From the NCBI GenBank assembly GCA_012064415.1, contig SSNU01000265.1:1-64000 (forward strand): a DNA stretch of 64,000 nucleotides. Direction: 5' to 3'. The notes beneath the pieces were generated by a model. The model made no database searches, was not told the origin of the DNA, and saw nothing but the letters and a program-made list of their open reading frames with translations. A program made the position numbers and the translations under genes. Below, in pieces: positions 27,001 through 35,200 of the stretch. The stretch comes from Gyrodactylus bullatarudis (Eukaryota; Platyhelminthes; Monogenea; Gyrodactylidea; Gyrodactylidae). Numbering within the stretch: position 1 is the stretch's first letter; every line of letters begins with the position of its first letter.

Positions 27001-30000
27001 TTGTAAAGTTCTATGAATTTCATGATATAAAGCTAGTTGATATGAAGATGGGAATTTACTATTTTTACAAAAAACTCACTACTTTTCTTCGGATAGTCGG
27101 AAAGAGAAATCCTTTTTCATTCACATTGGTTGTTTATTTGAATTTTGAATAAGCCGCATTTCCTATTTTTAAGCTCAATATTTTTGTTGTTAGATATTTG
27201 ACGTCTACCTTGGTAAGATTATTAGGATTTAGCCATCGAATCTCAGAGATTTTTACGTCATCATTTTGGAAAATCAAACCATCTGCCATTTTCTAATTCT
27301 CTAATTTCTGTCGAATAGAATTTTACTATTCCACCTATCCATAGGCTAGAGATGTAACGAATTTTGACCTTTTATTAAATCAAAGTTTTCTGTGGAATTT
27401 CCTCATATAATTTTGATAACATTAAGGTGTGAGATCAAAAATAATTGAAAATTCGTTTGCAATCCCATGCGTACTCATGAATTTTCTCTAAATTCTCTTG
27501 GAGGCATAGTGGAATAACAAAATTTAACAGAAATGATCCCAACATGATTCTAATACTATTTTCATTGAAAAAACACTTGAAGCTTTATCAGAAAAAAATA
27601 TATTCGAAATTTTAGTGAAAACGTAGTAAAAATTCATTGAAAATCTGGCGGCATTTTTAAAAAATTCTGATTTTTAAACTTGAACAGCATTTTGATACTT
27701 GATCTTGTATAAAATAATTTTAGAAGTCATAGTATTGTCGTTCGAGTAGGTTTTCAAAATAGGTTGAAAAAATTGTTACATCTCTACTATAGGCTCATAT
27801 CACTCACGCATTCAAGAGGAAATTATGTTCTTAAATAAAAGAGATATTTTATACTTATATTATTATGCACCTACTTTATAGTAGATGCTCGAATATATTT
27901 TATCGATAGTAATGCTTTTCCATTCTATTGTTATTTCCATGTTGAATGTGCTTCTTACCCCCCCCCTCCATTCCCCTTATTCCTCCTTTTTCATAATTCA
28001 TTTTTCAGCTATGCAAGCCAAAGAATTGATTGATTACATCCAGAGGAAAAAGAATGATCCAGACTCCCTAAGCAATCCAATCGCCATCTTCTCCCTGTTG
28101 CCCTCAAGTTTGAATTTAACTCTTAAATTGTAAGTGACTCCCTTGGAAGTAGTTTATCTCTATATTCCATTGCCTCGTTTGTCTAATTCACATTTCAGGA
28201 TTCTTTTTTGAGATGTAGATTGATTATTCATTACTATGAATGCATCAATTTAACAATAAACAAATTAAGCCTAAAGTTTATATATGTGAAAAAAGATGAA
28301 AATATATAAAAATCTTCATGATTACTAAAGAATCTCTTCTAGTTTACCCAAGATTTTTGATTTTTTTACAAACAGCCCTCGTTGTTTGTCCTTTCTTGAT
28401 CCTATTTAGAGGTTGTATTTAATAAATACTTTGTCTGAAGAGACCCGGCGAAATATAACGTTTATCACTCACATATACGCTTGTTGTTCTCTAACCTTGC
28501 GTATATGAGTTTAAAATCTAACAATAATATTCTTGATGAGGTTCGACAATATATTATTCTACAAATACTATTTGAGATATTTGATATTTAGTATTTGGAA
28601 ATTCTGAAATATTGAAATCTAAAGCTATTCGATATTCTGATGTGAATCTATGAATTTTACAAAAATATCAATTTTTATCAGGAATTGGAATTTATTTATT
28701 AAAGATGTCCAGATCATGATGCCTACTTTTACAGGTAGAAGAACAAAAGATATGGTCATTTTCAAATTTCGATTTGGTGCCAAAATCTTACTTTTTTGAA
28801 ATTCAAACTGAAAATTTTTATTGATTGGTAATCAATGATAAGAAAGTGGTGGAACGGCCAAAAGAATTTTTTTCTAGGATCAAGATTCATTTACACTAAA
28901 TCTAGTGATCTAAATGATTAACCTTATTATCGTTTGGCAGTTGAATTTCGATTTCTTGATCATTTCCCTCTCGTGAAAATAAATAAAATTTCGAATCGGT
29001 CAAAAATATTTATGGTTTCCTTGTCTGATTCTGATCCTTAGATCGTTCAAAAGTTTTAAAAATGAAATGTAGGCATGATGATTCGGATTTCTAGTAATCT
29101 TTAATATATATTCGAATTCTTGAGATCTCAAAAAGAAAAGTTTAAACTGATATCAGTACCTACTTTGTAGTAGTTACATTTTCCAAAAAGGAAAATTAGA
29201 GAGGAGAGTGGTCACTTTCTGACAGTTATTACCGAGGTACAGGTATCTGAAAAATCATAGATTCCTAACCTCAGATAACCAACTCTTATTTTTATTAAAA
29301 AATTTTAGTTAAATCTCTAGTTTATTATTCTTATTTCAAATAACTCAGCTTCCCTCTCAAGATGAAAATTAATTCAGCATTCATTTTTTCAGTTTCGAAT
29401 CAGGTGATGTGGTTGCATTCATTCCTATTTCAATCAATGTTTCGGTGGAGAATCTCACACAATCTGCTTCCTCTGTAAGTTGATTATCTTTTGAAAAATT
29501 CTTTTGGATAAATAAGAATTTGAATAAACTTCATTGTCATGTGTTTTTCAAGTTTAACCCTTTTGTACTTTATTCCCGTCTCATCATATTACTACTCCTG
29601 TATAAATAGTAGATATTATTGTTGCTAGCAAAAGATAAGCCGGGGTTCTCACATAGTTTCTAAACTACCTTCCACCTACTTGAGAAAGATAAACCATAAT
29701 CCAAACTCTTTGAATTCATATGTAGAAACAAAAATCATCTTTGATAATCTTAATAGTCCAACCTTTTTTGTTAGAAAGAAAATCTGTATTTAATAAAATA
29801 AAATATAAATAATGATAACTAATATACAATAAATTGTTCGTACAATAGCATATTCTATTAAAGGGAATCTTCAATATCAAACATCTTAAAGAACAAAATG
29901 CTTAGCTAAATAAATATCTGAAACCTGGAATACTTTTGATGATCGAGTAGAGGTCTTGAAAAGTTTTCACATTTAGATGAAATAATTCAGAATAAGAATT

Positions 30001-30419
30001 CGATCCGTGTTTTTTGAAAATGATATAACTAGTTGAATTTCTCTCTAGAAGTTTTCAAATGCTGTTCATGAAATTTGGCGAATGCTTTCTAACGATGAGA
30101 ATGTGTACCTTCTCGACAAGGATGACTATGCAATCTTGGATGTCCACAACTTAAAGTTACTCTCTGCTAAAAGGACCAATGCTTCTATGTGTAAGAGCGC
30201 AATATTTATTCCCTAACCATAAAATGTTTTCAATGTTTTATTCTTTTAGATCAAGGAATTGAATCTTTTGGAATTATACCCATTAATCAGAGGAGATACC
30301 CCTTCATTGTAGCCAGATTCTTGGCCTTTGAACCGTGTCTAATAACAAAGGAGGGCAATAGATATCATTTACCCAAAGACTTTAAATTCTTCAAAGTCAG
30401 AGCCCAACCTCTCATTTAA
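3087..30419 (+). CDS. RB1CC1: RB1CC1/FIP200 homologue, autophagy-initiation scaffold, 21 exons, with two Claw domains
   Basis: Scaffold of the ULK1/ATG13 autophagy-initiation complex, recognised by alignment from memory to animal FIP200. Exons: 3087-3166, 3204-4485, 4521-4663, 4900-5034, 10019-10220, 11653-11901, 13522-13604, 14290-14778, 14859-14997, 15584-15950, 18065-18231, 19384-19513, 19831-20026, 20929-21115, 23730-23859, 26631-26834, 26904-26951, 28009-28129, 29393-29474, 30049-30190, 30250-30419. They sum to 4,746 nt (1,581 aa; human 1,594). Residues 1-80 match the ubiquitin-like start (SNPIYIF against human TNPIFLF); ~100-614 match the helical N-terminal domain (CIVEIVRRREF against AVVEVVRRKMF). 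Residues ~615-1155 are Ser/Thr/Asn-rich with no heptads. Two Claw domains follow. The start ATG at 3,087 is chosen because exon 1 supplies the first beta-strand, missing if one starts at 3,160. Introns 1 and 2 are 37 and 35 bp; intron 16 is GC-AG. Exons 5-12 were placed by splice signals and phase alone. Confidence 0.85.
5035..10018. other. FIP200 intron 4 (4,984 bp), repeat-filled
   Basis: No supported gene. Positions ~5,880-6,120 are a diverged copy of 34,330-34,530, and ~6,290-6,600 resemble 27,430-27,740. Positions ~7,265-7,295 carry a piggyBac-type MITE end (CACTTTAAGGGTTA). Positions 8,720-9,060 are a palindromic MITE listed separately. The remainder is plain AT-rich sequence. Confidence 0.6.
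8720..9060. repeat. Palindromic MITE
   Basis: Sequence from 8,720 (AGGCCAAAATACAATTTTGG) folds back on sequence ending near 9,060 (CCAAAATTGTAATTTGGCCT). An inner pair (GGTTAGTCCTCCCTA at ~8,870 against TAGGGAGGACTAACC at ~8,935) also matches in inverted orientation. It is a nearly complete hairpin of about 340 bp with no coding capacity, as expected for a non-autonomous DNA transposon. Confidence 0.75.
10221..11652. other. FIP200 intron 5 with a remnant ORF repeat
   Basis: Positions 10,790-10,958 (+) keep an open stretch whose translation, YLLSIYNFIHTKFELSD and onwards, clearly matches the minus-strand translation at 56,190-56,340 (LLSTYNMIENKFKISE). This is therefore a coding remnant of a dispersed element I cannot name. 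The rest of the intron is AT-rich with no further call. Confidence 0.55.
11902..13521. other. FIP200 intron 6
   Basis: AT-rich intron without a supported gene. Its 3' third is occupied by the palindromic MITE at 13,057-13,480. Short open frames here lack any family resemblance. Confidence 0.5.
13057..13480. repeat. Palindromic MITE of the AGACCCGGCGAAATA family
   Basis: Left arm from ~13,057 (ATTCTAGACTCATAAGGAAG) is the reverse complement of the right arm ending ~13,480 (TTATGAGTCTGGAAT). Further inward, TTATTTCGCCGGATCTCTTC pairs with GAAGAGACCCGGCGAAATAA. The two halves fold into a ~420-bp hairpin. Partial copies of the right arm occur at 28,433-28,560 and 58,122-58,240, with a scrap near 975. 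No coding capacity. Confidence 0.8.
15951..18064. other. FIP200 intron 10
   Basis: A 2.1-kb AT-rich intron. Around 16,615-16,730 composition is less AT-biased, and a ~33-codon open stretch exists on the minus strand, but without recognisable family or splice context. Nothing else is supported. Confidence 0.5.
18232..19383. other. FIP200 intron 11 with nested repeats
   Basis: Holds the piggyBac-type MITE at 18,475-18,681. Flanking sequence at 18,420-18,470 and 18,686-18,726 matches 63,545-63,660 in order, so the MITE sits inside an older dispersed repeat. No gene is seen. Confidence 0.6.
18475..18681. mobile_element. piggyBac-type MITE, 207 bp
   Basis: Flanked on both sides by TTAA (18,471-18,474 and 18,682-18,685). 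Its ends are inverted repeats: CCCTTTCGGTGCCGA at the left and TCGGCACCGAAAGGG at the right. TTAA target duplication and CCC/GGG termini are hallmarks of piggyBac elements. It has no transposase, so it is non-autonomous. A right-end fragment (TCGGCACCAAAAGGGTTAA) lies at ~20,370. The dispersed repeat at 63.5 kb resembles the site without the insertion. Confidence 0.8.
20027..20928. other. FIP200 intron 13
   Basis: AT-rich intron. Apart from the piggyBac-type MITE end near 20,370, nothing is recognised. Confidence 0.4.
21979..23503 (-). mobile_element. Tc1-type transposon with long IR/DR inverted repeats, apparently intact
   Basis: Inserted in FIP200 intron 14, with TA on each side (21,977-21,978 and 23,504-23,505). 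Terminal inverted repeats are 216 bp (21,979-22,194 and 23,288-23,503); I count three mismatches. Each repeat holds two direct repeats, an outer one near 21,986-22,008 and an inner one near 22,169-22,194, both built on CGACAAAA and TTCACTT. That is the IR/DR arrangement known from Tc1 relatives such as Sleeping Beauty. The near-identical ends and open transposase frame point to recent insertion. It lies antisense to the host gene. Confidence 0.92.
22192..23178 (-). CDS. Tc1 family transposase, DD34E, full-length
   Basis: A 328-aa cut-and-paste transposase. The ATG at 23,176-23,178 is chosen; upstream in-frame codons offer only TTG. The N-terminal half has paired helix-turn-helix DNA-binding segments (EGLSNRKIAKTVGCACGTIN, then ASKIKAELNLNTSVRTVQR) with a basic linker between them. 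The catalytic triad is visible: Asp in TIFSDEKKF, Asp in IFQKDNAPCH and Glu in NPIENLWG. There are 34 residues between the second Asp and the Glu, the Tc1 spacing, and GGGSVMVWG is the usual glycine-rich motif. No stop or frameshift is present and the length is normal for Tc1. The stop codon lies at the inner edge of the inverted repeat. Confidence 0.95.
   Translation of the reverse strand: MTGKKPKYSRLTDYNKNVVNKLKNEGLSNRKIAKTVGCACGTINYLFSKKKQEKKSKKCGRKRAIPNCLMKKISYLAIRKKTTASKIKAELNLNTSVRTVQRCIKNNPNIYWGKPKIVPNLSTTDKEIRYCWAYEKIVQNYDWSKTIFSDEKKFNLDELSLDKSLSKPTKIKRGFGGGSVMVWGYITKEGTGNLVFIEERLNSKTYQKFLEDQLLPFKEEMEKSQIIFQKDNAPCHRSLSTKTWFQENGISVLPWPARCPDLNPIENLWGILSQKVYSQGRVFLNRQELIKKIEEEWRLIPEETLANLYCSMSKRCLRVVEGKGDFTK
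23860..26630. other. FIP200 intron 15
   Basis: A 2.77-kb AT-rich intron. Positions ~24,905-25,045 carry piggyBac-type MITE-like sequence (AACCCTTAAAGT and AACCCAGTGGTACTTT, compare 40,950-41,454). A hairpin MITE occupies 26,152-26,397. No gene is supported. Confidence 0.5.
26152..26397. repeat. Hairpin MITE, about 245 bp
   Basis: Left arm (AAGCATCAAAAGAGTAAAAA, then TTAACACCTAAAAATCAG) pairs with the right arm (CTGATTTTTAGGTGTTAA, then TTTTTTACTCTTAATGCTT) around a ~60-bp loop. It lies just before FIP200 exon 16. No target-site duplication is apparent and there is no coding capacity. Confidence 0.65.
26952..28008. other. FIP200 intron 17
   Basis: Positions ~27,430-27,740 are a second copy of repeat sequence found at ~6,290-6,600 (shared CATTGAAAATCTGGCGGC and CATTTTGATACTTGATCTT). 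A C-rich tract at ~27,960 is the polypyrimidine run ahead of exon 18. No gene is seen. Confidence 0.5.
28130..29392. other. FIP200 intron 18
   Basis: Contains a partial copy of the AGACCCGGCGAAATA MITE family at ~28,433-28,560. The rest is AT-rich without further call. Confidence 0.5.
29475..30048. other. FIP200 intron 19
   Basis: A 574-bp AT-rich intron between the two central exons of claw 2. Nothing recognisable inside. Confidence 0.5.
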
Positions 30420-30738
30420 ACAACTAGTCCTCTCTATCTAACCCTTTCAGTCTCTATCCAAAAAGTAATTGTCATTTTTCAGAAAAAATATTACCAGGAC
30501 AATTTCATCTTTTTGTTTGCTTGTTTTAAAAAAATTACAATTTTCTTTCCAACCAACAATTTTTAGAGAACAAGCTTCTTGAAAATTTAACACATGTGAG
30601 AAGCAAGATCGAATTGAGAGACTGACCAAAAAAAAACACACACAGAGATTGATATTATCAAAAAATATTTATAAGTATCTATCTATATACATTATGTATT
30701 ATTTAATTGAAATGCTAATCAAACTATTTTTCAGTCAT

Positions 30739-30744
30739 AATAAA
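30739..30744 (+). terminator. Polyadenylation signal for the FIP200 gene
   Basis: AATAAA about 320 bp after the stop codon, followed within 30 bp by another ATAAAAAATAAA cluster. The position suits a 3' UTR end, but usage is inferred. Confidence 0.45.
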
Positions 30745-31259
30745 AAGATTTTTCGAATAAAAAATAAATTTCCCACATGCTAATTCGCCTCTATAATTAG
30801 GGTCCATATACTGGAAAAGTAATTAGAATGACTTTGTTTTTTTTTGAAAAAAATACTAATCTTTCCATGTGCTTTTCATGTCTACGTGTGTAATGCAAGG
30901 GGAGAATATTGAATCATAATTAACGTTGGTCATTAAAAGGGGAAAGTGAAAAAAAATCAAGTGACCCCTTTTTATTTATGGTTAAGATGAAAAAAAATTA
31001 CGGGGGTCCTAATTTGAGGGACTGAACCTTTTGTCTTGTTTATTTACGAAACAGGGAAACGTGCAAGCCTTGAATTAGCGAAGAGGGAGGGATTATTGCG
31101 AATACAAATTTATATTTCAGATTATTAGTATTAAAAACAAATTACAGATATACACATTGAATAATGTCAGATACAAATATATATAGTTTATGCAATATTT
31201 TGAATATTAACAATCGAATTTATACTTAAAAAATACTTTGAATATATATGGGAATGAAT

Positions 31260-31900
31260 TTAGATGATTATGGAAACTCTAACACCGATGATCGGGGGAT
31301 TTCTTTCATCTTTAACATTGGGATTAATCGACAAAACACAAATGGACTGGCTATCCTCGAAATGTGGGGCCTTGAATGTCTTTGAGAGAATAGGTAAATT
31401 CCTATGGTATATAGTCGACTTTGAATTGCTTTCAGAGTAGAATTCAAATTTTGCCTTGAAATTGGGCTGATGGAATTTTTGTTTGGGTGTAAAGAGGCGT
31501 AGCTCAATCTCACCACCGCAGGCAAAGACCCCTCGATTCTTAGAATAATTCAAAACAGGATTCTGTGTCCAGGAGTAATATAAAAAGTAATCCAGTTGGG
31601 AAATATACTTGTAATTAAGTGAGTTATGCAGCCAAGGACTTTGAAGGACTTTGGTGTTGTCTTTTGGACCGATTGCTTCGAGTGGATTATTTGTCTTTTG
31701 GGAAATAAAATCATGCCATTCATTGAGTGGTATCTTCCAAAACCAAATTTTCTCAAAATCATTAACTGAAAGCAAAGTTAAAATCTTGATTAAAGAGATT
31801 GCACTTTGAAATAAAAATAAAACTCACAGATTACCTGGGGATATTTTACCTCTTCAATAGTTTTGGTGAGGGACAAATTTTCTCCATGTGACATGAACAT
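31260..31900 (-). CDS. Unrecognised 196-aa protein, two exons
   Basis: Exon 1 is 31,835-31,900 (ATG, 22 codons, ending at CAG then GTAATC); exon 2 is 31,260-31,784 after an acceptor ending TCAAG. A 50-bp intron joins them in phase 0 and the reading continues smoothly into a Trp-rich stretch, DFEKIWFWKIPLNEWHDF. The C-terminal half looks like a beta-sandwich: GGEIELRLFTPKQKFHQPNF followed by alternating hydrophobic strands. I noted a weak likeness to C2-type folds but name no family. It lies tail-to-tail with FIP200 and just downstream of DNAI3 on the same strand; it could conceivably be further DNAI3 coding sequence, but it has its own ATG. Function unknown. Confidence 0.55.
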
Positions 31901-32239
31901 AATGTAATAATGAAAATATTATTATGATCAGAAAGGAATAATTTAGTAATGAGAACCTAGGCAATATTATTTTGTTAAATATATACAACATACATTTACA
32001 TTTGAGCGATGACTAAAATAATAATGGGGGGAGGGTTACTTTTGTACACGTAGCATTATTATTATTGGTATATAGGACAGGTATTTTTCATTTTGACCAA
32101 TAAGAATCAAGATTCATTTTGTATATCATTCTGTATGCCTAGACTCTTTTTGAATGCTATCTCAGCTTCAAGATAACGTTCATAGTCCTTCTAAAGATTA
32201 AGATGGTTTTCATTAAATGTATTGTGTACATTCTGTTTC

Positions 32240-35200
32240 TTAAAAACATACTTCCATTAATTTCAATAGTTCAGGAGTCGGATCCGAATAGTTGACTTCT
32301 TTCTCTTTAGTCAGGCTTTCTCGCAGGTCTTCAACTACAGCAGGATTATTTTTTTTACCTTCTAGATGCTCTGAGCAATACTCGATACGCATCACCTCTT
32401 GATCCATGAGTCCACATAACACTTTTATCTCATGATTTAATGTCCCAAAGGGTACAGCCAAAAACTTGGGCAACTTTATATTAATACAGTAGTTTAAATT
32501 GAATAAGAAATAGTTTTTTATGATGGAAAAATTGAGGAGAACTTAAATGCATGGAAAATCTTGTAATTGAAAAATTAACTCGTGGATTCCAACTTACAAT
32601 TTAAGGATAAAAAATATTTGTATTTGTTTAGAAAAAACTGCTTACTCTATAAAAGTTGAGCGTGCCGTTGACATCTCCGACAATTAGCAGTTGGTGTCCA
32701 TTGTAATTTTTAATGCTCATACAAGTGGGAGAAATGAACGATGTGTTAAATGTTTGAATAGGCTCATGATGACGTTGGGTTAGATCATAGATATCAACAT
32801 GTCCATCATTGCGTAAAATGAAAAAGACTCCTGGCCTCGTAATAGACCATAGGCCATCTATAACATGAGGGGGGGGGGTTAAAAATAAAAATAATTTTTA
32901 CAAACTTTTATCGTACAGTACGACCTGAGACTTATCTGTCAATAATTACCCTCTCCTCTCTGCCCCTTTTTAAAAACTGAAATAAATATGCAAGATTACT
33001 AACAAGTAACAACATTCAACACAAGAACACCTTAAAATTAAAATTATAAAATTAATATACCATATGATAGAGATTTTTCTCCTGATTTAAACAGTCTAAT
33101 TTATTGTAGGTTTATCAATATCAAAACGGTCTAAATTGTAGAAATAAAATATTTTAAAAATTAAATTTATTCTGGAAAAAAGATGTTTCCTCTCCTAAGT
33201 AAAAAAAGGCTTGTCGACTAACTCCAAAACAAACAAATGATTCATCAAACTATCTCAAGATATTCATGTAAAAGTTAAAACGTATGTTGCATATTTTTAT
33301 TAAATCGTTTCATTAAACCTGTTAACATCTGGGATAATTTTCCAAAAATCTTCTCATGAATCGAAACGTGAAAAATATTTTAAATTTTTCTGCATCCCTT
33401 ATTAATAAGGAATGTAAAGTTCTGAACTCGATTGGTTTGTTCAATTGATATAAAAATTCCTGCAGCCGATCGTACATCAATTGATTTGGAGTTTTAGGGC
33501 GGATTTTCTTACAGTATTTTTTTTGTTACATGGTTGACATTGAAACCAGTCTTTTCTGCAATCTGTTTGACAGTGAGACCTTAGTTTATTGACGAGGGTA
33601 CGGTTGTCCTGTTTCATAATTGAAACTACTGAAATTGAGTTGGTGTATATATACTCACATGGTTTCGGGAAAGATCATACATCATAGACCATACTATGTT
33701 CACCATACACTCAAGTTTACAATAGTCTACATTGTAGACTCTACAATATGTTGCTTCTATTGCTTCGAAAAATTTATCGAAAATATGTTATCATTGACGC
33801 CTACAAAAAAATTTATCTTGAAAGTGTTATTAATGAGAACAAAATTCAAATAAAAAACTGTCTAAAAGCTACAAAATGAAGTGAACCCGAAAAGAAACTT
33901 TAATAAAAATATGCAACATACGTTTTAACTTTTACATGAATATCTTGAGATAGTTTGATGAATCATTTGTTTGTTTTGGAGTTAGTCGACAAGCCTTTTT
34001 TTACTTAGGAGAGGAAACATCTTTTTTCCAGAATAAATTTAATTTTTAAAATATTTTATTTCTACAATTTAGACCGTTTTGATATTGATAAACCTACAAT
34101 AAATCAGACTGTTTAAATCAGGAGAAAAATCTCTATCATATGGTATATTAATTTTATAATTTTAATTTTAAGGTGTTCTTGTGTTGAATGTTGTTACTTG
34201 TTAGTAATCTTGCATATTTATTTCAGTTTTTAAAAAGGGGCAGAGAGGAGAGGGTAATTTTTGACAGATAAGTCTCAGGTCGTACTGTATATTAATTCAT
34301 ATTTAAATTTTCATGCTGGTTCCAAATCTGGTCTTAGAATTCTCTTGTCTTACAAGGTTTGGACATGCAAAAGAGTGAAATTAGTAAAAACACGCATCAC
34401 AAAAGTTTAATTTAAAATGGGAAAAACAAATTTTTCAATATAAAATTTACAACATTCAAAAGTTCCCCATATTATAGAAATTTGTATATTAAAGTCGTTT
34501 CCATGTTCGAGAAGCATTCAAAATTGCGAATAAAATTGAAAAATAGTGAAAATTTTCTCGGATATAAAAAGGAGAAATATAATCATAAAGTGGAAAAACC
34601 AGTGATTTGTAATGTTTTAGTCTTATATCATTGGATTTAGAGAATTTCTTAATGGTATAAATTTTTTTCCAAGAAAACATGATTAGGTTTCCTGAGAAAT
34701 TGTGATGCTGAATCATTTGAATTTGTGCTATTCCTGGTCCAGGAACTATTAAGCTTTATTCTGAGGTGTTTTTTTCACTGAATTTTAATTTACTCAATTT
34801 ACTGTGATTGGTCCACTGAATGAAAAACCCAAAAAAATTCATCTGAAAATACTCGTATTAGAAATTAGCAAAAAACCTCTCATTCGATAGAAGATCTATT
34901 CATCTCTTGGAATGAGCATCAGTTCTATCATTCACCTGACACTTATTCGAAACAAGTTTGTTCTTTTCAAAAGTAATCTCTCAGAATTATGATTAAATCA
35001 TAACTTTAATCGTGTTACAGTATCATATCTGAAGGATAAAGAAAAATGCACAATTTCAAGAAACAATCGATGACTAAGCCTTAACTAAATGTGATTATAC
35101 TAATTACATGATTTTATATCATTAGGATGATGTTTTTAGAAAAAATAGCAGAGCATATGAAAAATCCATCATAATTATCTAAAAATTAGTATTTGGTTCT

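Larger units (their letters stand above)
28009..30419 (+). other. Claw domain 2 of the FIP200 homologue (exons 18-21, C-terminal)
   Basis: Residues ~1411-1581, ending the protein as in human FIP200. Blocks: ESGDVVAFIPI (human GDLVLIILDE), HEIWRMLSNDENVYLLD, and the closing YHLPKDFKFFKVRAQPL (human FKVPLGTKFYRVKAV), ending at TAA 30,417-30,419. Intron phases are 2, 0 and 1, as in claw 1. EIWR plus the following leucine-rich strand is nearly identical between the two copies, so the second copy arose by duplication and not by convergence. Confidence 0.8.

Noticed and set aside
31550..31762. Alternative reading frame following the nearer acceptor TTTCAG in the 196-aa gene
   Set aside because: It gives an early stop; the neighbouring frame is longer and coherent with exon 1 in phase 0.
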